This document shows positions 25,485 to 34,048 of a DNA stretch of 64,000 bases, in pieces. The position numbers and the translations under genes were made by a program. Position 1 is the stretch's first letter; each line of letters begins with the position of its first letter. The notes beneath the pieces are model-generated. The model saw only the letters and a program-made list of their open reading frames with translations. It was not told the origin of the DNA and ran no database searches. Source of the stretch: DATFWC01 sp963777755 (GTDB lineage: Bacteria > Pseudomonadota > Alphaproteobacteria > Rhizobiales > Xanthobacteraceae); assembly GCA_963777755.1 (NCBI GenBank), contig CAVZSC010000034.1:558001-622000 (forward strand), in the 5' to 3' direction.

Positions 25485-25973
25485 ATGAGCGTAATGACGA
25501 TCCTCCGCGCCGCCAAGTTAGCCGCCGTCCTCGTGGCTGTCGTCGGACTGGCGGCTTGTGCCAACAACCCGACCGGGCAGCAGCAGGCAGGGGCCGGTGC
25601 GGCCGTTCCCGGCAGCGCTCAGGACTTCGTCGTCAATGTCGGCGACCGGGTGTTCTTCGAGAGCGATTCGACCGAGCTGACGCCGCAGGCGCGCACCACG
25701 CTCGACAAGCAGGCGCAGTGGCTGCAGCACTACAACCGCTACAGCTTCACCATCGAGGGCCACGCCGACGAGCGCGGCACGCGCGAATACAATATCGCGC
25801 TCGGCGCAAGGCGCGCCCAGGTGACGCGGGACTATCTCGCCTCGCGCGGCATCGACCCGAACCGCATGCGCACCATCTCCTACGGCAAGGAGCGGCCAGT
25901 CGCGGTGTGCAACGACATATCCTGCTGGTCGCAGAACCGCCGCGCCGTCACCGCGCTCAACGCGAGCTCGTGA
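25485..25973 (+). CDS. pal: Peptidoglycan-associated lipoprotein Pal
   Basis: 162-residue outer-membrane lipoprotein that holds the outer membrane to peptidoglycan. The signal peptide ends in the lipobox LAAC (VVGLAACANN). The OmpA-like domain starts at DRVFFESDSTELTPQ and contains TIEGHADERGTREYNIALG (peptidoglycan-binding Asp/Arg) and ISYGKERPV. ATG 25485 is preferred over an upstream TTG since it gives a normal signal peptide. A 200-bp gap after tolB suggests an additional promoter. No cpoB/ybgF follows; the next gene is on the other strand. Confidence 0.95.
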   Translation: MSVMTILRAAKLAAVLVAVVGLAACANNPTGQQQAGAGAAVPGSAQDFVVNVGDRVFFESDSTELTPQARTTLDKQAQWLQHYNRYSFTIEGHADERGTREYNIALGARRAQVTRDYLASRGIDPNRMRTISYGKERPVAVCNDISCWSQNRRAVTALNASS

Positions 25974-26001
25974 AATCAATCAATCGCGCAACCTGCCCTT
26001 C

Positions 26002-26025
26002 GCCGGCGCCCCTTCGGGCGCCGGC
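26002..26025. terminator. Strong GC hairpin between pal and the ion channel gene
   Basis: GCCGGCGCCC (26002-26011), loop CTTC, GGGCGCCGGC (26016-26025): a perfect 10-bp stem with a stable tetraloop between two convergent genes. There is no long T run, so it may work for both directions only as a weak or rho-assisted terminator. Confidence 0.7.
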
Positions 26026-26030
26026 TGCGT

Positions 26031-26465
26031 TCAGGTGGTTGCGCTCGAGAAATCTTCCCGCATCGCTTTCCGCAGCACCTCGAAAATGACGGCGGTCGAC
26101 CAGCCGAACAGCAGCACGCCGTTCATCGCCGTCATCGGCCCGAGCAGCCGCCAGCGAGCCACCGGCGTGATGTCGCCGTAGCCGAGCGTCGTGTAGTTCA
26201 CGAATGCGAAATACATGGCTTCGGACTCCGCAGGCACCACGCCGATGATCACGTAGGCCAGCGACCAGACGAAGATCTCCACAACGTGCGCAGCCATCAA
26301 TACCAAGATGGTCGTAATCATGACGGCGATCAATAGAAGCGACGGCCCCCATGTGCTCCTCGCGCCCACGTTCTGCGCCACCCGCACCACTGCCGTCATC
26401 ACCAGCGCGTGGATCACGATGTTGCCCGCACTCACGGCGGCGCCGAGCAGCAACTGACGCAGCAT
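26031..26465 (-). CDS. Two-helix potassium/ion channel protein
   Basis: 144 residues. TM helices at about 7-28, 42-67 and 110-130 flank the pore loop FVNYTTLGYGDITPV, whose T-T-L-G-Y-G-D is the K+ selectivity filter. There is no cytoplasmic RCK/TrkA_N domain. Such short Ion_trans_2 proteins are common and poorly characterised. It lies 22 bp downstream of the SulP gene on the same strand, so probably in one transcript. Confidence 0.85.
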   Translation of the reverse strand: MLRQLLLGAAVSAGNIVIHALVMTAVVRVAQNVGARSTWGPSLLLIAVMITTILVLMAAHVVEIFVWSLAYVIIGVVPAESEAMYFAFVNYTTLGYGDITPVARWRLLGPMTAMNGVLLFGWSTAVIFEVLRKAMREDFSSATT

Positions 26466-26487
26466 GGTTCCCCTCCCCCAGTTCGTC

Positions 26488-28194
26488 TCAGCTTTCCTGC
26501 GCAATCTCGCCGAGCAGGCTCTCGAGGGTGACGACCCGACCGAGCCCGCCGGTTTTATCGCCGATGCCGTCGGCGCGCAGCAGGTCGCGCACCCATCCGT
26601 GGGCACCGACAATGCGCAGCGCGATGCCACGCGCGGCAAGCGCGCCATGCAGCTCATGCAGCATGCGGGAGCCGGCGAGATCGACATAAGGTGACGCCGA
26701 GAGATCGCAGACCACCAGCCCGACGTCGGACTGCTCTGCGTTGCGCGCGCGGTCGAGGACCGCTTCCAGGATGGCCTCTGCATTCACGTACATCACCGAC
26801 GACTCGGGGCGGAAGGCGATTGTGCCGGGCAGCGCCTCGTTTTCGGGATGACGGGCGACGTCCGAGAAGCTGTTGGTCCCGGGAACGCGGCCGAGGAACG
26901 CCACGTGCGGGCGCGAGGCTCGGACCAGCAGCAGCAGGATCGAGGCCAGGGCAGCGAGCAGGATGCCCTGCAGGATGCCGAGAAGCAGCACGGCGGCCAG
27001 AGCAATCGTCGCGGCAAAAAAATCGATCCGGCTCACGCGCCACATGTGGAGCAGCGCGGGGAAATCGAACAACCCCAAAATCGCGGTAAGGACCACTGCG
27101 GCCAGCACGGCCTTCGGCAGGTTTTCCAGCAGGCCGGTGAGGAACAGCAGGCACAGGGCGAGGGTGATCGAGGCGAAGACCAACGCGAGCGGCGTGCGGG
27201 CGCCCGCGTTGTCGTTCACCGCCGATTGCGACAGCCCGCCCGCCACCGGATAGCCTTGCCCCAGGGACGTCGCGAGATTAGCCGCGCCGATGCCAAGCAG
27301 CTCCTGGCGCGGGTCGAGGGCGTATCCGTGCTTTGCCGCGAACGTGCGGGCAGCCGAGACGCCTTCGATATAGGCGAGCAGCAGGCATCCGGCGGCGAGC
27401 GGAACGATGCCCTCGACGTCGCGCAGCCGCAGCGCCGGCCACTCCAGGGTGGGCAGCCCGGCCGGAATCTTTCCGGTCGTCGCCACGCCGAGGGCGGGAA
27501 GCCCGAGCATGGACGCGGCGACGATCGCCAGCGCTACGACGGCGAGCGCGACCGGCTTTCCCGGCAACAGCCGCCCGCCGAGCAGGAGCAGCATGATCGC
27601 GATGAGGCCGATGGCGAGCACGAGGTAATGCGTTTGTCCGAGCTGCCCGGCCAGCAGCACCGCCCGCTCGAAGAAATTGTGCCCGCCACCGGTCACGCCG
27701 AGCAGGCTCGGCAGCTGGGTCATTGCGATGGTCAGGCCGGCTCCGGCCTTGAAGCCCACCAGGATACTGTCGCTGATGAGCTTCACCAGCGCGCTCAGTC
27801 GCAGCAGCCAGGCGATCAGGCACAGGACGGCCACCGTGAAGGCGGTGAGGCTGGCGATCTGCGCGTAGCGCAGCGCGTCCCCTTCCGCCATCGCTCCCAC
27901 GGTGCCGGCGATCATCAGCGAGATGGCCGAAGTGGGTCCGACCGCCAGTTGGCGCGACGACCCCAGCAGGGCGTAGCCGAGCCCGCCCAGGAGATAACCG
28001 TAGACGCCGACCTGCGGCGGCAGGCCTGCAAGCCCCGCATAGGCGAGCGACACCGGGATCGCGTAGGCTGCCAGCGTGACGCCGGCGACGATATCATGGG
28101 GCAGCCAGGCGGCACGGTAATCCGCCAGCCAGCGGGCCGGAGGAAAACGCCTCAGCCATGCCGGCCCGATCCGGCGATCCGGAGATTTATTCAT
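26488..28194 (-). CDS. SulP-family anion transporter with STAS domain
   Basis: 568 residues. About ten to twelve TM helices. Hallmarks: ADYRAAWLPHDIVAGVTLAAYAIPVSLAYAGLAGLPPQVGVYG near the N-terminus, SSRQLAVGPTSAISLMIAG, and GIGAANLATSLGQGYPVAGGLSQSAVN in the middle. The C-terminal STAS domain (from about residue 430) has YVNAEAILEAVL and VVCDLSASPYVDLAGSRML. Substrates in the family include sulfate, bicarbonate and dicarboxylates; which one applies here is unknown. It is divergent from the GNAT gene at 28300. Confidence 0.92.
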   Translation of the reverse strand: MNKSPDRRIGPAWLRRFPPARWLADYRAAWLPHDIVAGVTLAAYAIPVSLAYAGLAGLPPQVGVYGYLLGGLGYALLGSSRQLAVGPTSAISLMIAGTVGAMAEGDALRYAQIASLTAFTVAVLCLIAWLLRLSALVKLISDSILVGFKAGAGLTIAMTQLPSLLGVTGGGHNFFERAVLLAGQLGQTHYLVLAIGLIAIMLLLLGGRLLPGKPVALAVVALAIVAASMLGLPALGVATTGKIPAGLPTLEWPALRLRDVEGIVPLAAGCLLLAYIEGVSAARTFAAKHGYALDPRQELLGIGAANLATSLGQGYPVAGGLSQSAVNDNAGARTPLALVFASITLALCLLFLTGLLENLPKAVLAAVVLTAILGLFDFPALLHMWRVSRIDFFAATIALAAVLLLGILQGILLAALASILLLLVRASRPHVAFLGRVPGTNSFSDVARHPENEALPGTIAFRPESSVMYVNAEAILEAVLDRARNAEQSDVGLVVCDLSASPYVDLAGSRMLHELHGALAARGIALRIVGAHGWVRDLLRADGIGDKTGGLGRVVTLESLLGEIAQES

Positions 28195-28299
28195 TCGCGG
28201 CCGTCATGTCCGAGTAATCGCAATAAGCTACCCGCGGGAGCGCGCACTGTCAGGCAAAAAGGTCGGGCGCGCGTGCGTCTTTGGAAGGAATTGTGGGCC

Positions 28300-28821
28300 A
28301 TGGTGGACGCAGCCACGTATTCGGCGACCGAGTTCACACGCGACGGACGTCCGGTCGAGATCCGCGCCGTCAGGCCGGACGATCGGGCAGGCCTCGCCGC
28401 CGCCGTCGGGCGCGTGAGCACACAGAGCCTTTATCGCCGATTCTTTGCAGTAAAACGCAGCTTCACGGAGCAGGAGACCGCCTACTTCGTGGACGTCGAC
28501 TTCGTCAACCACGTGGCCCTGGTCGCCGTGGTGGAAGAAGGCGGGCGGCCGATGATCGCGGGCGGCGGACGCTTCGTCGTGGTGCAGCCGGGGCAGGCCG
28601 AGGTGGCGTTCGCGGTGGTCGATCAGTATCAGGGGCAGGGAATCGGCGCCGCGCTCATGCGCCATCTCGCTGCGATTGCCCGTGCGGCCGGCCTCGAGGA
28701 GCTGATCGCGGAGGTCCTGCCGGACAACGTCCCGATGCTGAAGGTTTTCGAGAAAAGCGGGCTTCTTCCGGTGACCAGGCGCGAATCCGGGGTTGTGCAT
28801 GTCACGCTCCGGCTGTCGTGA
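28300..28821 (+). CDS. GNAT-family N-acetyltransferase
   Basis: 173 residues. Residues 20-165 form a single GNAT domain: PVEIRAVRPDDRAGLAAAVGRVS, RFFAVKRSFTEQE, the acetyl-CoA loop VVDQYQGQGIGAALMRHLAAIAR with Q-x-x-G-x-G, and VLPDNVPMLKVFEKSGL. It resembles the C-terminal GNAT module of Pat-type protein acetyltransferases (V-x-x-S-x-x-S-x-Y-x-R-F-F pattern). It lacks the CoA-ligase part, so protein lysine acetylation is possible. The ribosome site GGAAGGA lies upstream of ATG 28300. Confidence 0.82.
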   Translation: MVDAATYSATEFTRDGRPVEIRAVRPDDRAGLAAAVGRVSTQSLYRRFFAVKRSFTEQETAYFVDVDFVNHVALVAVVEEGGRPMIAGGGRFVVVQPGQAEVAFAVVDQYQGQGIGAALMRHLAAIARAAGLEELIAEVLPDNVPMLKVFEKSGLLPVTRRESGVVHVTLRLS

Positions 28822-28862
28822 CGGTCTTGTCCGACTGAGCCGGCATGCTGGCGCAATAAGGC

Positions 28863-29099
28863 TCACCGCCGGCCCGGCCGGCTCCGCACGGCGCGGCTCT
28901 CCTCCGGCCGGTACATGAAATTCTGCTCGCAGTAGGCACCGACACCCCCGCTCGCCATGCACTGCTCCCGCGAGACGTATCCGCAGGTTCGTGCTTCACC
29001 CCTGGCGCTGCACCAGGGATAGTTCTGCGCGTTGGCGACGCTGCTCTCGAAAACGAGCAACAGCGCGATCGCCATCACCGGAGCGGTCAAGTTTCGCAT
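28863..29099 (-). CDS. DUF3551 secreted protein
   Basis: 78 residues. Signal peptide VMAIALLLVFESSVANA, then QNYPWCSARGEARTCGYVSREQCMAS and YCEQNFMY. The four-Cys pattern Y-P-W-C ... C-G-Y-V-S-x-E-Q-C ... C-x-x-N-P/F is the DUF3551 signature, a family nearly confined to Bradyrhizobium and its kin. The function is unknown. A second member occurs at 51463-51738. Confidence 0.85.
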   Translation of the reverse strand: MRNLTAPVMAIALLLVFESSVANAQNYPWCSARGEARTCGYVSREQCMASGGVGAYCEQNFMYRPEESRAVRSRPGRR

Positions 29100-29212
29100 G
29101 ACGCTTGCTCCAGCTTTGCCGGTGCGGCCGCGTTCTGGCTGCTCGAGGCGCTGGAATTGCATGACGGCTGGCCGCGGATTGCTGCGATCAGCGGCGGCCG
29201 GCCTGCCGGTCT

Positions 29213-29671
29213 TCAACTCCACCTGAGCGTGATGCCGATATCTCCGGGCACGCCGCCGGAAAAATCGACGACCTGGAATCTCACCTTGTAGCCGCGCGGT
29301 TTGAGCTGCCGCTCCCAGAACAGGTACATCTCTTTCGGCAGCCCGGTCAGGGTCTCTTCCCAGCCGGCTTCCAGGTTGTTGTTGATGGCTCGCCCGCGGT
29401 CGGTGCACATCATGTTGGGGAAGCGGAACACTTCGACCTCGGTCAGGCCGTTCTTCATGGCCCGCTGGACGATCATCGCGACCTTCTTGAGCGCCTGATC
29501 GTCGGAAACGCCCGACGGCTTGGTGAGCCGGTCGATCAGCGCCTTCTTCTCGGCTTCCGCCCTTGCGCGCTTCTTTGCCTCCTCGCCTGCCTTCTCGGCC
29601 TCCGCCAACGCGAGTTGCTCCATCATCTGCTTGGCGGTCGGCAGCAGGTTCGCCAGATCATCTGCGGCCAT
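29213..29671 (-). CDS. Hypothetical soluble protein with N-terminal coiled coil
   Basis: 152 residues from ATG 29671. Residues 10-50 are a Lys/Ala/Glu coiled coil (EKAGEEAKKRARAEAEKKAL). The rest is a globular domain with VEVFRFPNMMCTDRGRAINN and YLFWERQLKPRGYKVRFQVVDF, ending in GDIGITLRWS. I do not recognise a named family. It has no signal peptide. The frame is open to 29740, but the extra residues look non-native. It has its own transcription unit between a DUF3551 gene and a Crp/Fnr regulator. Confidence 0.7.
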   Translation of the reverse strand: MAADDLANLLPTAKQMMEQLALAEAEKAGEEAKKRARAEAEKKALIDRLTKPSGVSDDQALKKVAMIVQRAMKNGLTEVEVFRFPNMMCTDRGRAINNNLEAGWEETLTGLPKEMYLFWERQLKPRGYKVRFQVVDFSGGVPGDIGITLRWS

Positions 29672-29785
29672 GCTCAGGGTGCTCCCGGTTCGTGCCTGCG
29701 TTCGATCGCAATCTTGAAAAATATCTGGTGTGCTTGGCAATACCTTGACTTAGCACAAAATCATTCCGGCGATGCCGCAAGATGT

Positions 29786-30478
29786 TCAGGCCACCAGCCG
29801 CTCCAGGACCGCGCGCCTGCGCAGCGCAACCCGCCTGCAGGTGGGCAGGGCGATTGCCGACGTCTGCTCAAACTGCGACAGCATGCGCGAGACGGTTTCG
29901 ATGGTCAGGCCAAGGTGGTCTGCGATGTCCTGGCGCGACATGGGCAATTCCACTTCGTCGCCGGATTGGATGCGCGCGGCCATTTCCAGCAGAAAGCTGG
30001 CCACCCGCTCAGGCGCAGACTTGACCAGCAGAAGGGCGTGAAGCCGTGCGCGCTGGAGCTCGCGGCTCGTCAGCATCCACAGCTGGCAGGCCACCTCACC
30101 ATCTCCCGCGGCAATCGAGACCACAATGCTGCGCTTGATGACCAGGACCCTCGTGTCGACGGTCGTCTCCGCCGAGGATACGTATTCGTCACCTGTTTCC
30201 AGGCCGAATATGTCGCCGGGCAGGTAGAAGGCGGTAATCTGGCGTCGACCATCGATGAGCACCTTGTAGGTGCGCACGCACCCGTCAAGGACCTTGTAGA
30301 AATAATGCGCAGGCTCCTTCTCGCCATAGATTTCCGCGTCCCGGGCAAACGACGTCGCCCCACCTATTCGTTGAACGGACTTGGTCAGCGCGTCACCGCC
30401 GGCCGGCGGCGCTTTTCGCATTGCCCCGCCGTACAGACGCCTACGCGAGCCGCCCGGCAATGTTGTCTCAGCCAGCAT
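29786..30478 (-). CDS. Crp/Fnr (FixK-like) transcriptional regulator, paralogue 1
   Basis: 230 residues. Cyclic-nucleotide-fold domain (GEKEPAHYFYKVLDGCVRTY, FYLPGDIFGLE), dimerisation helix, and a C-terminal winged helix with the FNR/FixK recognition motif SRQDIADHLGLTIETVSR. The E-x-x-S-R motif predicts binding to TTGAT-N4-ATCAA sites, several of which occur in this window. There is no N-terminal cluster of cysteines, so it cannot hold an FNR-type FeS centre; it is FixK-like and would itself be controlled by another oxygen sensor. A close paralogue lies at 42425-43111. Confidence 0.92.
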   Translation of the reverse strand: MLAETTLPGGSRRRLYGGAMRKAPPAGGDALTKSVQRIGGATSFARDAEIYGEKEPAHYFYKVLDGCVRTYKVLIDGRRQITAFYLPGDIFGLETGDEYVSSAETTVDTRVLVIKRSIVVSIAAGDGEVACQLWMLTSRELQRARLHALLLVKSAPERVASFLLEMAARIQSGDEVELPMSRQDIADHLGLTIETVSRMLSQFEQTSAIALPTCRRVALRRRAVLERLVA

Positions 30479-31379
30479 TGTTCTTGCCCGTCCGCATCCT
30501 GACCACGCCGAATTGGCGTGCTCGCGAGGTAAATAACTACCGATATGTCGGCTTCCTCACTCACTCCGTAGATACCAAAGGAATTCGGCAGCATCCATCA
30601 GGGTTTACCCTCGAAGATGGTCAGGCGAACCCCGAGACGTCCTGTCAGCGTTGCAGATGAGCGCAGGACCCGCTCCAACCCATCGCCGCCAGCGGGGGCA
30701 TCCGTCATTCACGATGTCAAACAGCCGACGCTCCGCCCGTCCCGGCGGTCGGGTGCGACCGTTGCGAGCCGGGCTTTGCGTCCATTCGTCGTAGTGTTGG
30801 GCGACCGCCGCAGCGGTCGCAAACCCATCACCTGCGATCGCTGCCCGCGAGGGAGCGAAGCGCCGAGAAGCGCTGGTGCGGATCGCCGCACCGTCGCGTC
30901 CCCCTCCCTGGCCTCCCGGCACGCGGGGAGGGAAAGGGAGGGGCACGCCGGGACGCCTGGCGAGGCGTCCCGCGCCCAGTCACGTAGGGCGCTCGCCTCT
31001 CGGCGCTTCGCTGCGGCCCTTACGATCCCCGGCCCGTCGTCCGGTCATAGTGCCGAGCGGCGGGATCTCCGGGGTCGCCCGGGAGCGAGTTACAAGCCTG
31101 CCCGCGGGTGCCGCTCCCTGCTCCGCCTCCTGGTCTGTCTCCGGACGACGCCCTCGGCGAGCGGGATGACGACATCAACCACGAAGGCACGCCTGAACAC
31201 AAGGAAAAAAGTTTCGATTTTCGGAAAAAAAGTTCGGAAATCGAGAATTGCGAAAATCCGAAGCGCTTATCCCCAGCTTCGCGTCCGGATTTCGCGAAAA
31301 ATGCAGTATTCTGGCTGGCAATTCGGCGCGCGGCCCGCTAACTGACGGCGCACTTGCCCCCCTTGTCCAGCGAGCCCTG
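30479..31379. other. 900-bp stretch without a supported gene, rich in hairpins
   Basis: No frame has convincing codon use or a recognisable domain. It contains perfect short hairpins (arms 30801-30808/30813-30820 and 30950-30957/30964-30971) and G/C-run inverted stretches around 30900-30940. A CAACCACGAAGGCAC segment (31176-31190) resembles the dispersed 'accacgaag' repeats of many environmental genomes. The last 100 bp are A-rich and probably hold the promoter of the Mrr gene. Confidence 0.5.
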
Positions 31380-32336
31380 ATGAACGCCGACCCGACTGCC
31401 CACCACAATACTCCAGATTATCAGAATATGATGCTCCCGCTGCTGCGGATCGCGAGCCGCGGCGACACCACGTTGCCGCAAGCCGCCAAGCGGCTGGCGC
31501 GCGAGTTCGCGTTGACGCGCGAGCAGCGCGCCAGGAGGCGGCCGGGCAGCGCCGATCCCCTCCTCCACCGCCTTGCGCGCCGGGCGCAGCGATGCATGAC
31601 CCGAGCCGGCCTGCTCGAAGTGCAGCGGAGCGGCGTGTTCCGCGCCACCGAGCGCGGGCACCAGATGGTTGCGGCGTATCCGCACGGCATCAGCAAGCGC
31701 ACCTTCGTGGCACTGCTGCGCGGCCGCGTCGATGGTAGCGCGCCAGCGCCCACACGCGCGGCCGTCCACCTGGACATTGCCGACGCCGCCGGGGCGACAA
31801 GACACCATGACACGCCGGGCGAGAGCGACGCCGCGCTGCGCGAGGCGCTGATCGACCGCATCATGGCGCTTGCCGACCGGCCACAGGGCTCTGCGTGCTT
31901 CGAGCACCTGGCGACTGACCTCCTGCTCGCGCTGGGCTACGGCGGCGGGCGCAAGGACGCGGCGGTGCGGCTCGGGCGCAGCGGCGACGGCGGCGTCGAT
32001 GCCGCCATCCGGCTCGACCCGCTGGGCCTCGATCTCCTTTACCTGCAGGCCAAATGCCGGCAACCCGACGCGGCGATCGACGTCGGCGCGGTGCGCGACT
32101 TCTCCGGCAGCCTCGACGACAAGAAGACCTCGCGCGGCGTGTTCGTCACCACCGCGCGATTCACCAAAGGTGCCAGGGACTACGTGCGCGGAATCCCGAA
32201 GTCGATCGTCCTGATCGACGGCTGCGAGCTGACGCGCCTGATGGTCGCGCACGGCGTCGGCGTGCGGCACGAGCCGATGACCGGCGCCAGGACGGTGGAT
32301 GAGGATTATTTCAGGACGCTGGCGGGCGGCTGTTGA
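31380..32336 (+). CDS. Mrr-type restriction endonuclease
   Basis: 318 residues from ATG 31380. The N-terminal 100 residues form a winged-helix Mrr_N domain (MMLPLLRIASRGDTTLPQAAKRLAREF ... HRLARRAQRCMTRAGLLEVQRSGVFRATERG). The C-terminal catalytic domain has FEHLATDLLLALGYGGGRKDA and GRSGDGGVDAAIR, with LLYLQAKCR forming the D ... Q-x-K nuclease motif. Mrr proteins cut methylated or otherwise modified DNA and need no cognate methylase; none is encoded nearby. It probably acts as a stand-alone defence gene next to a gene-poor stretch. Confidence 0.85.
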   Translation: MNADPTAHHNTPDYQNMMLPLLRIASRGDTTLPQAAKRLAREFALTREQRARRRPGSADPLLHRLARRAQRCMTRAGLLEVQRSGVFRATERGHQMVAAYPHGISKRTFVALLRGRVDGSAPAPTRAAVHLDIADAAGATRHHDTPGESDAALREALIDRIMALADRPQGSACFEHLATDLLLALGYGGGRKDAAVRLGRSGDGGVDAAIRLDPLGLDLLYLQAKCRQPDAAIDVGAVRDFSGSLDDKKTSRGVFVTTARFTKGARDYVRGIPKSIVLIDGCELTRLMVAHGVGVRHEPMTGARTVDEDYFRTLAGGC

Positions 32337-32367
32337 TCCGAGGCGCCGCATCCGAATTTCGCTTCGG

Positions 32368-32595
32368 TCAGGGTGCGGCCGGCGGCTTCGAACCTTCGAG
32401 TGCCCAGCGGACGAAAGCCCATAAGCTGCCACCCGTTGCCATGCCGAGCAGGTAGATCACGACGACCAACAGGGCAAGCGGTGCATTTATCCTGAAGTTG
32501 AGGAATGATACCGCGACGCTCTGAAAGTTCTGGATCGCGAAAATGAGAGTTGCCGCGACCAATACGACCATCACCGCCATGTGGAACCAGCGCAT
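32368..32595 (-). CDS. LapA-domain (DUF1049) small membrane protein
   Basis: 75 residues. Two TM helices (HMAVMVVLVAATLIFAIQN and PLALLVVVIYLLGMATGG) with the LapA signature F-x-x-Q-N-F-Q-S-V-x-V-x-F-L between them. LapA-type proteins in E. coli partner LapB in lipopolysaccharide control; alphaproteobacterial members often stand alone. ATG 32595 starts the domain; upstream residues in the same frame are unrelated. Confidence 0.8.
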   Translation of the reverse strand: MRWFHMAVMVVLVAATLIFAIQNFQSVAVSFLNFRINAPLALLVVVIYLLGMATGGSLWAFVRWALEGSKPPAAP

Positions 32596-32689
32596 GTCTT
32601 GCCTCCCTGTACAATAAAACGCGCGCGTCCGGCGCGCTGAAAGCGGAACAGCACGCGCGTTCGCACGGCGACGGCGTCGGGCGCGAACT

Positions 32690-32789
32690 CGTACCGGATG
32701 CGCCGCACTCGGTCGGGCTGCTGCGCGCGCAGCCGCCAGCGGCCAAGCCGCCGCGACCCCACCAGGGTGATGATCTCGCGTCGCCTCAT
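32690..32789 (-). pseudogene. Fragment of an ABC substrate-binding protein signal sequence
   Basis: MRRREIITLVG begins the frame at 32789. After a base change the neighbouring frame continues with the A-A-A-W-P-L-A-A-A-R-A signal core, and a return to the first frame gives AQQPDRVRRI. That is the well-known start of Bradyrhizobium-type ABC_sub_bind receptors, so only a doubly frameshifted 5' end remains, abutting the LapA gene. No continuation of the protein is seen. Confidence 0.5.
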
Positions 32790-33176
32790 GGTACTGCCCC
32801 TGGAAGATCGAGCCTAGCGCACGACCTTGAGCATCGCGAGTCCTGTGCCGAGACGGCCGGCATGCTGGGCATCTTTCTTCCCGAGCCGGGAGCTTTCTCA
32901 AAACGCGCGGGCGCTTGCACGCCCCTATTTCCCGCCACAGCACTCGACCCTTACGACGCGACCAATTGCCCATGCCGCATCGCGGGCGGCCATTTTTTTC
33001 GGACGCGGGGACCTGATGGACATCAGGAGCCCCTGATTGTTTCGACGTCCTGCACTCCGCGAAACACGCCTGAAAAGTGCGTAACCATTTTTCCATTCGG
33101 CGCAAAGTTGCGGAAACATCACGACAATAGCCTTCTCCACTGAGAGCCCCAACCGAGGGGCCAAGGGAGGGTCAAA
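32790..33176 (+). other. Spacer before the L,D-transpeptidase gene
   Basis: 387 bp without a supported gene. The last 120 bp are less GC-rich (CCATTTTTCCATT near 33090) and end in the ribosome site GGGAGG at 33165-33170, so they probably contain the promoter of the L,D-transpeptidase. Nothing else recognised. Confidence 0.4.
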
Positions 33177-33887
33177 ATGAGCGCCATCACCAAGAGCATG
33201 ATCGCTCCCTGCGCGCTGACCATCGGGTGCCGCAGCATTCTCGTCCGTCGCCATCTGACCACGGCACTCGTCGCCGCCGCATTCGCCTCCGCCACCGCAA
33301 CTGCCGCATCGGCCGATTCGCTCGGCGCACTTCTCGGCGGCTTGTTCGGCCAGCGTCCCGCGCAACAGGTTACCAGCCCCTACCGCCAATCTGCCGCCAT
33401 CTCCGCGTATGCTTATGCACCCCAGGCGATCCAGCCAACCGCCGTCCGCATCCCGCGCGAGACGGTTGTTTATGACGGTCCGTACGCGCCCGGGACCGTG
33501 GTCATCAGCACGTCGGAGCGCCGCCTCTACCTGATCCTGCCGGGCCATCGCGCACTCAAGTACGGGATTGGGGTCGGCCGCCAGGGCTTCGAGTGGGCCG
33601 GCACCCAGACCATCTCGCGCAAGCAGGAATGGCCGGCTTGGACCCCGCCGCCCCAGATGCTGCAGCGGCGTCCCGACCTACCGCGCCATATGGAGGGGGG
33701 GCCTGAGAACCCTCTTGGAGCGCGCGCCATGTATCTCGGCGGCTCGCTGTATCGCATCCACGGCTCGAACGAGCCGGAGACCATCGGCACGGCAGTGTCG
33801 TCGGGGTGCATCCGCATGCTCAACGAGGACGTGGTCGACCTTTACGAGCGCGTGAAGGTCGGCACGCGGGTGGTGGTGCTGCGATAA
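33177..33887 (+). CDS. L,D-transpeptidase (YkuD domain), exported
   Basis: 236 residues. Signal peptide around residues 25-45 (TTALVAAAFASATATAASA). The YkuD catalytic domain starts at PGTVVISTSERRLYLIL and contains YRIHGSNEPETIG and the active-site motif VSSGCIRMLNEDV, with the Cys of S-x-G-C-x-R. It forms 3-3 cross-links in peptidoglycan or attaches proteins to it. Alphaproteobacteria carry many copies, so a single-gene unit is normal. The start at 33177 is fixed by a good ribosome site; an ATG seven codons further in is possible. Confidence 0.93.
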   Translation: MSAITKSMIAPCALTIGCRSILVRRHLTTALVAAAFASATATAASADSLGALLGGLFGQRPAQQVTSPYRQSAAISAYAYAPQAIQPTAVRIPRETVVYDGPYAPGTVVISTSERRLYLILPGHRALKYGIGVGRQGFEWAGTQTISRKQEWPAWTPPPQMLQRRPDLPRHMEGGPENPLGARAMYLGGSLYRIHGSNEPETIGTAVSSGCIRMLNEDVVDLYERVKVGTRVVVLR

Positions 33888-34048
33888 TGCAGTCGCCTTC
33901 GATGGGCGGGATCCGCCCGGAGCAGTGGCCCGGTTGAGAGGATGTTGACAGTTCTGTCGCCCCTTCGCGGTTCGATTCCTGGCCGGGCACGCGATAGGGT
34001 GCGTTGGTAGTATGCGCTTGCTTGGCGCAATTACGAGTTGAGGGTGTT

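Noticed and set aside
26848..28290. Long plus-strand frame opposite SulP, continuing into the GNAT gene
   Set aside because: Only the part from 28300 is real (GNAT). The first 480 codons are antisense to SulP.
29745..29758. TTGACTTAGCACAA as a FixK site
   Set aside because: The right half is ACAA, not TCAA or GCAA, and it is badly placed for either neighbouring gene.
33950..34005. tRNA-like T-arm (GGTTCGATTCCTGG)
   Set aside because: The five-base stem does not pair, and no acceptor, D-arm or anticodon arm can be drawn around it. Not called as a tRNA or att site.
34012..34032. TTGCTTGGCGCAA as a FixK site before the Pro-rich gene
   Set aside because: The half-sites are spaced one base too short for the consensus.
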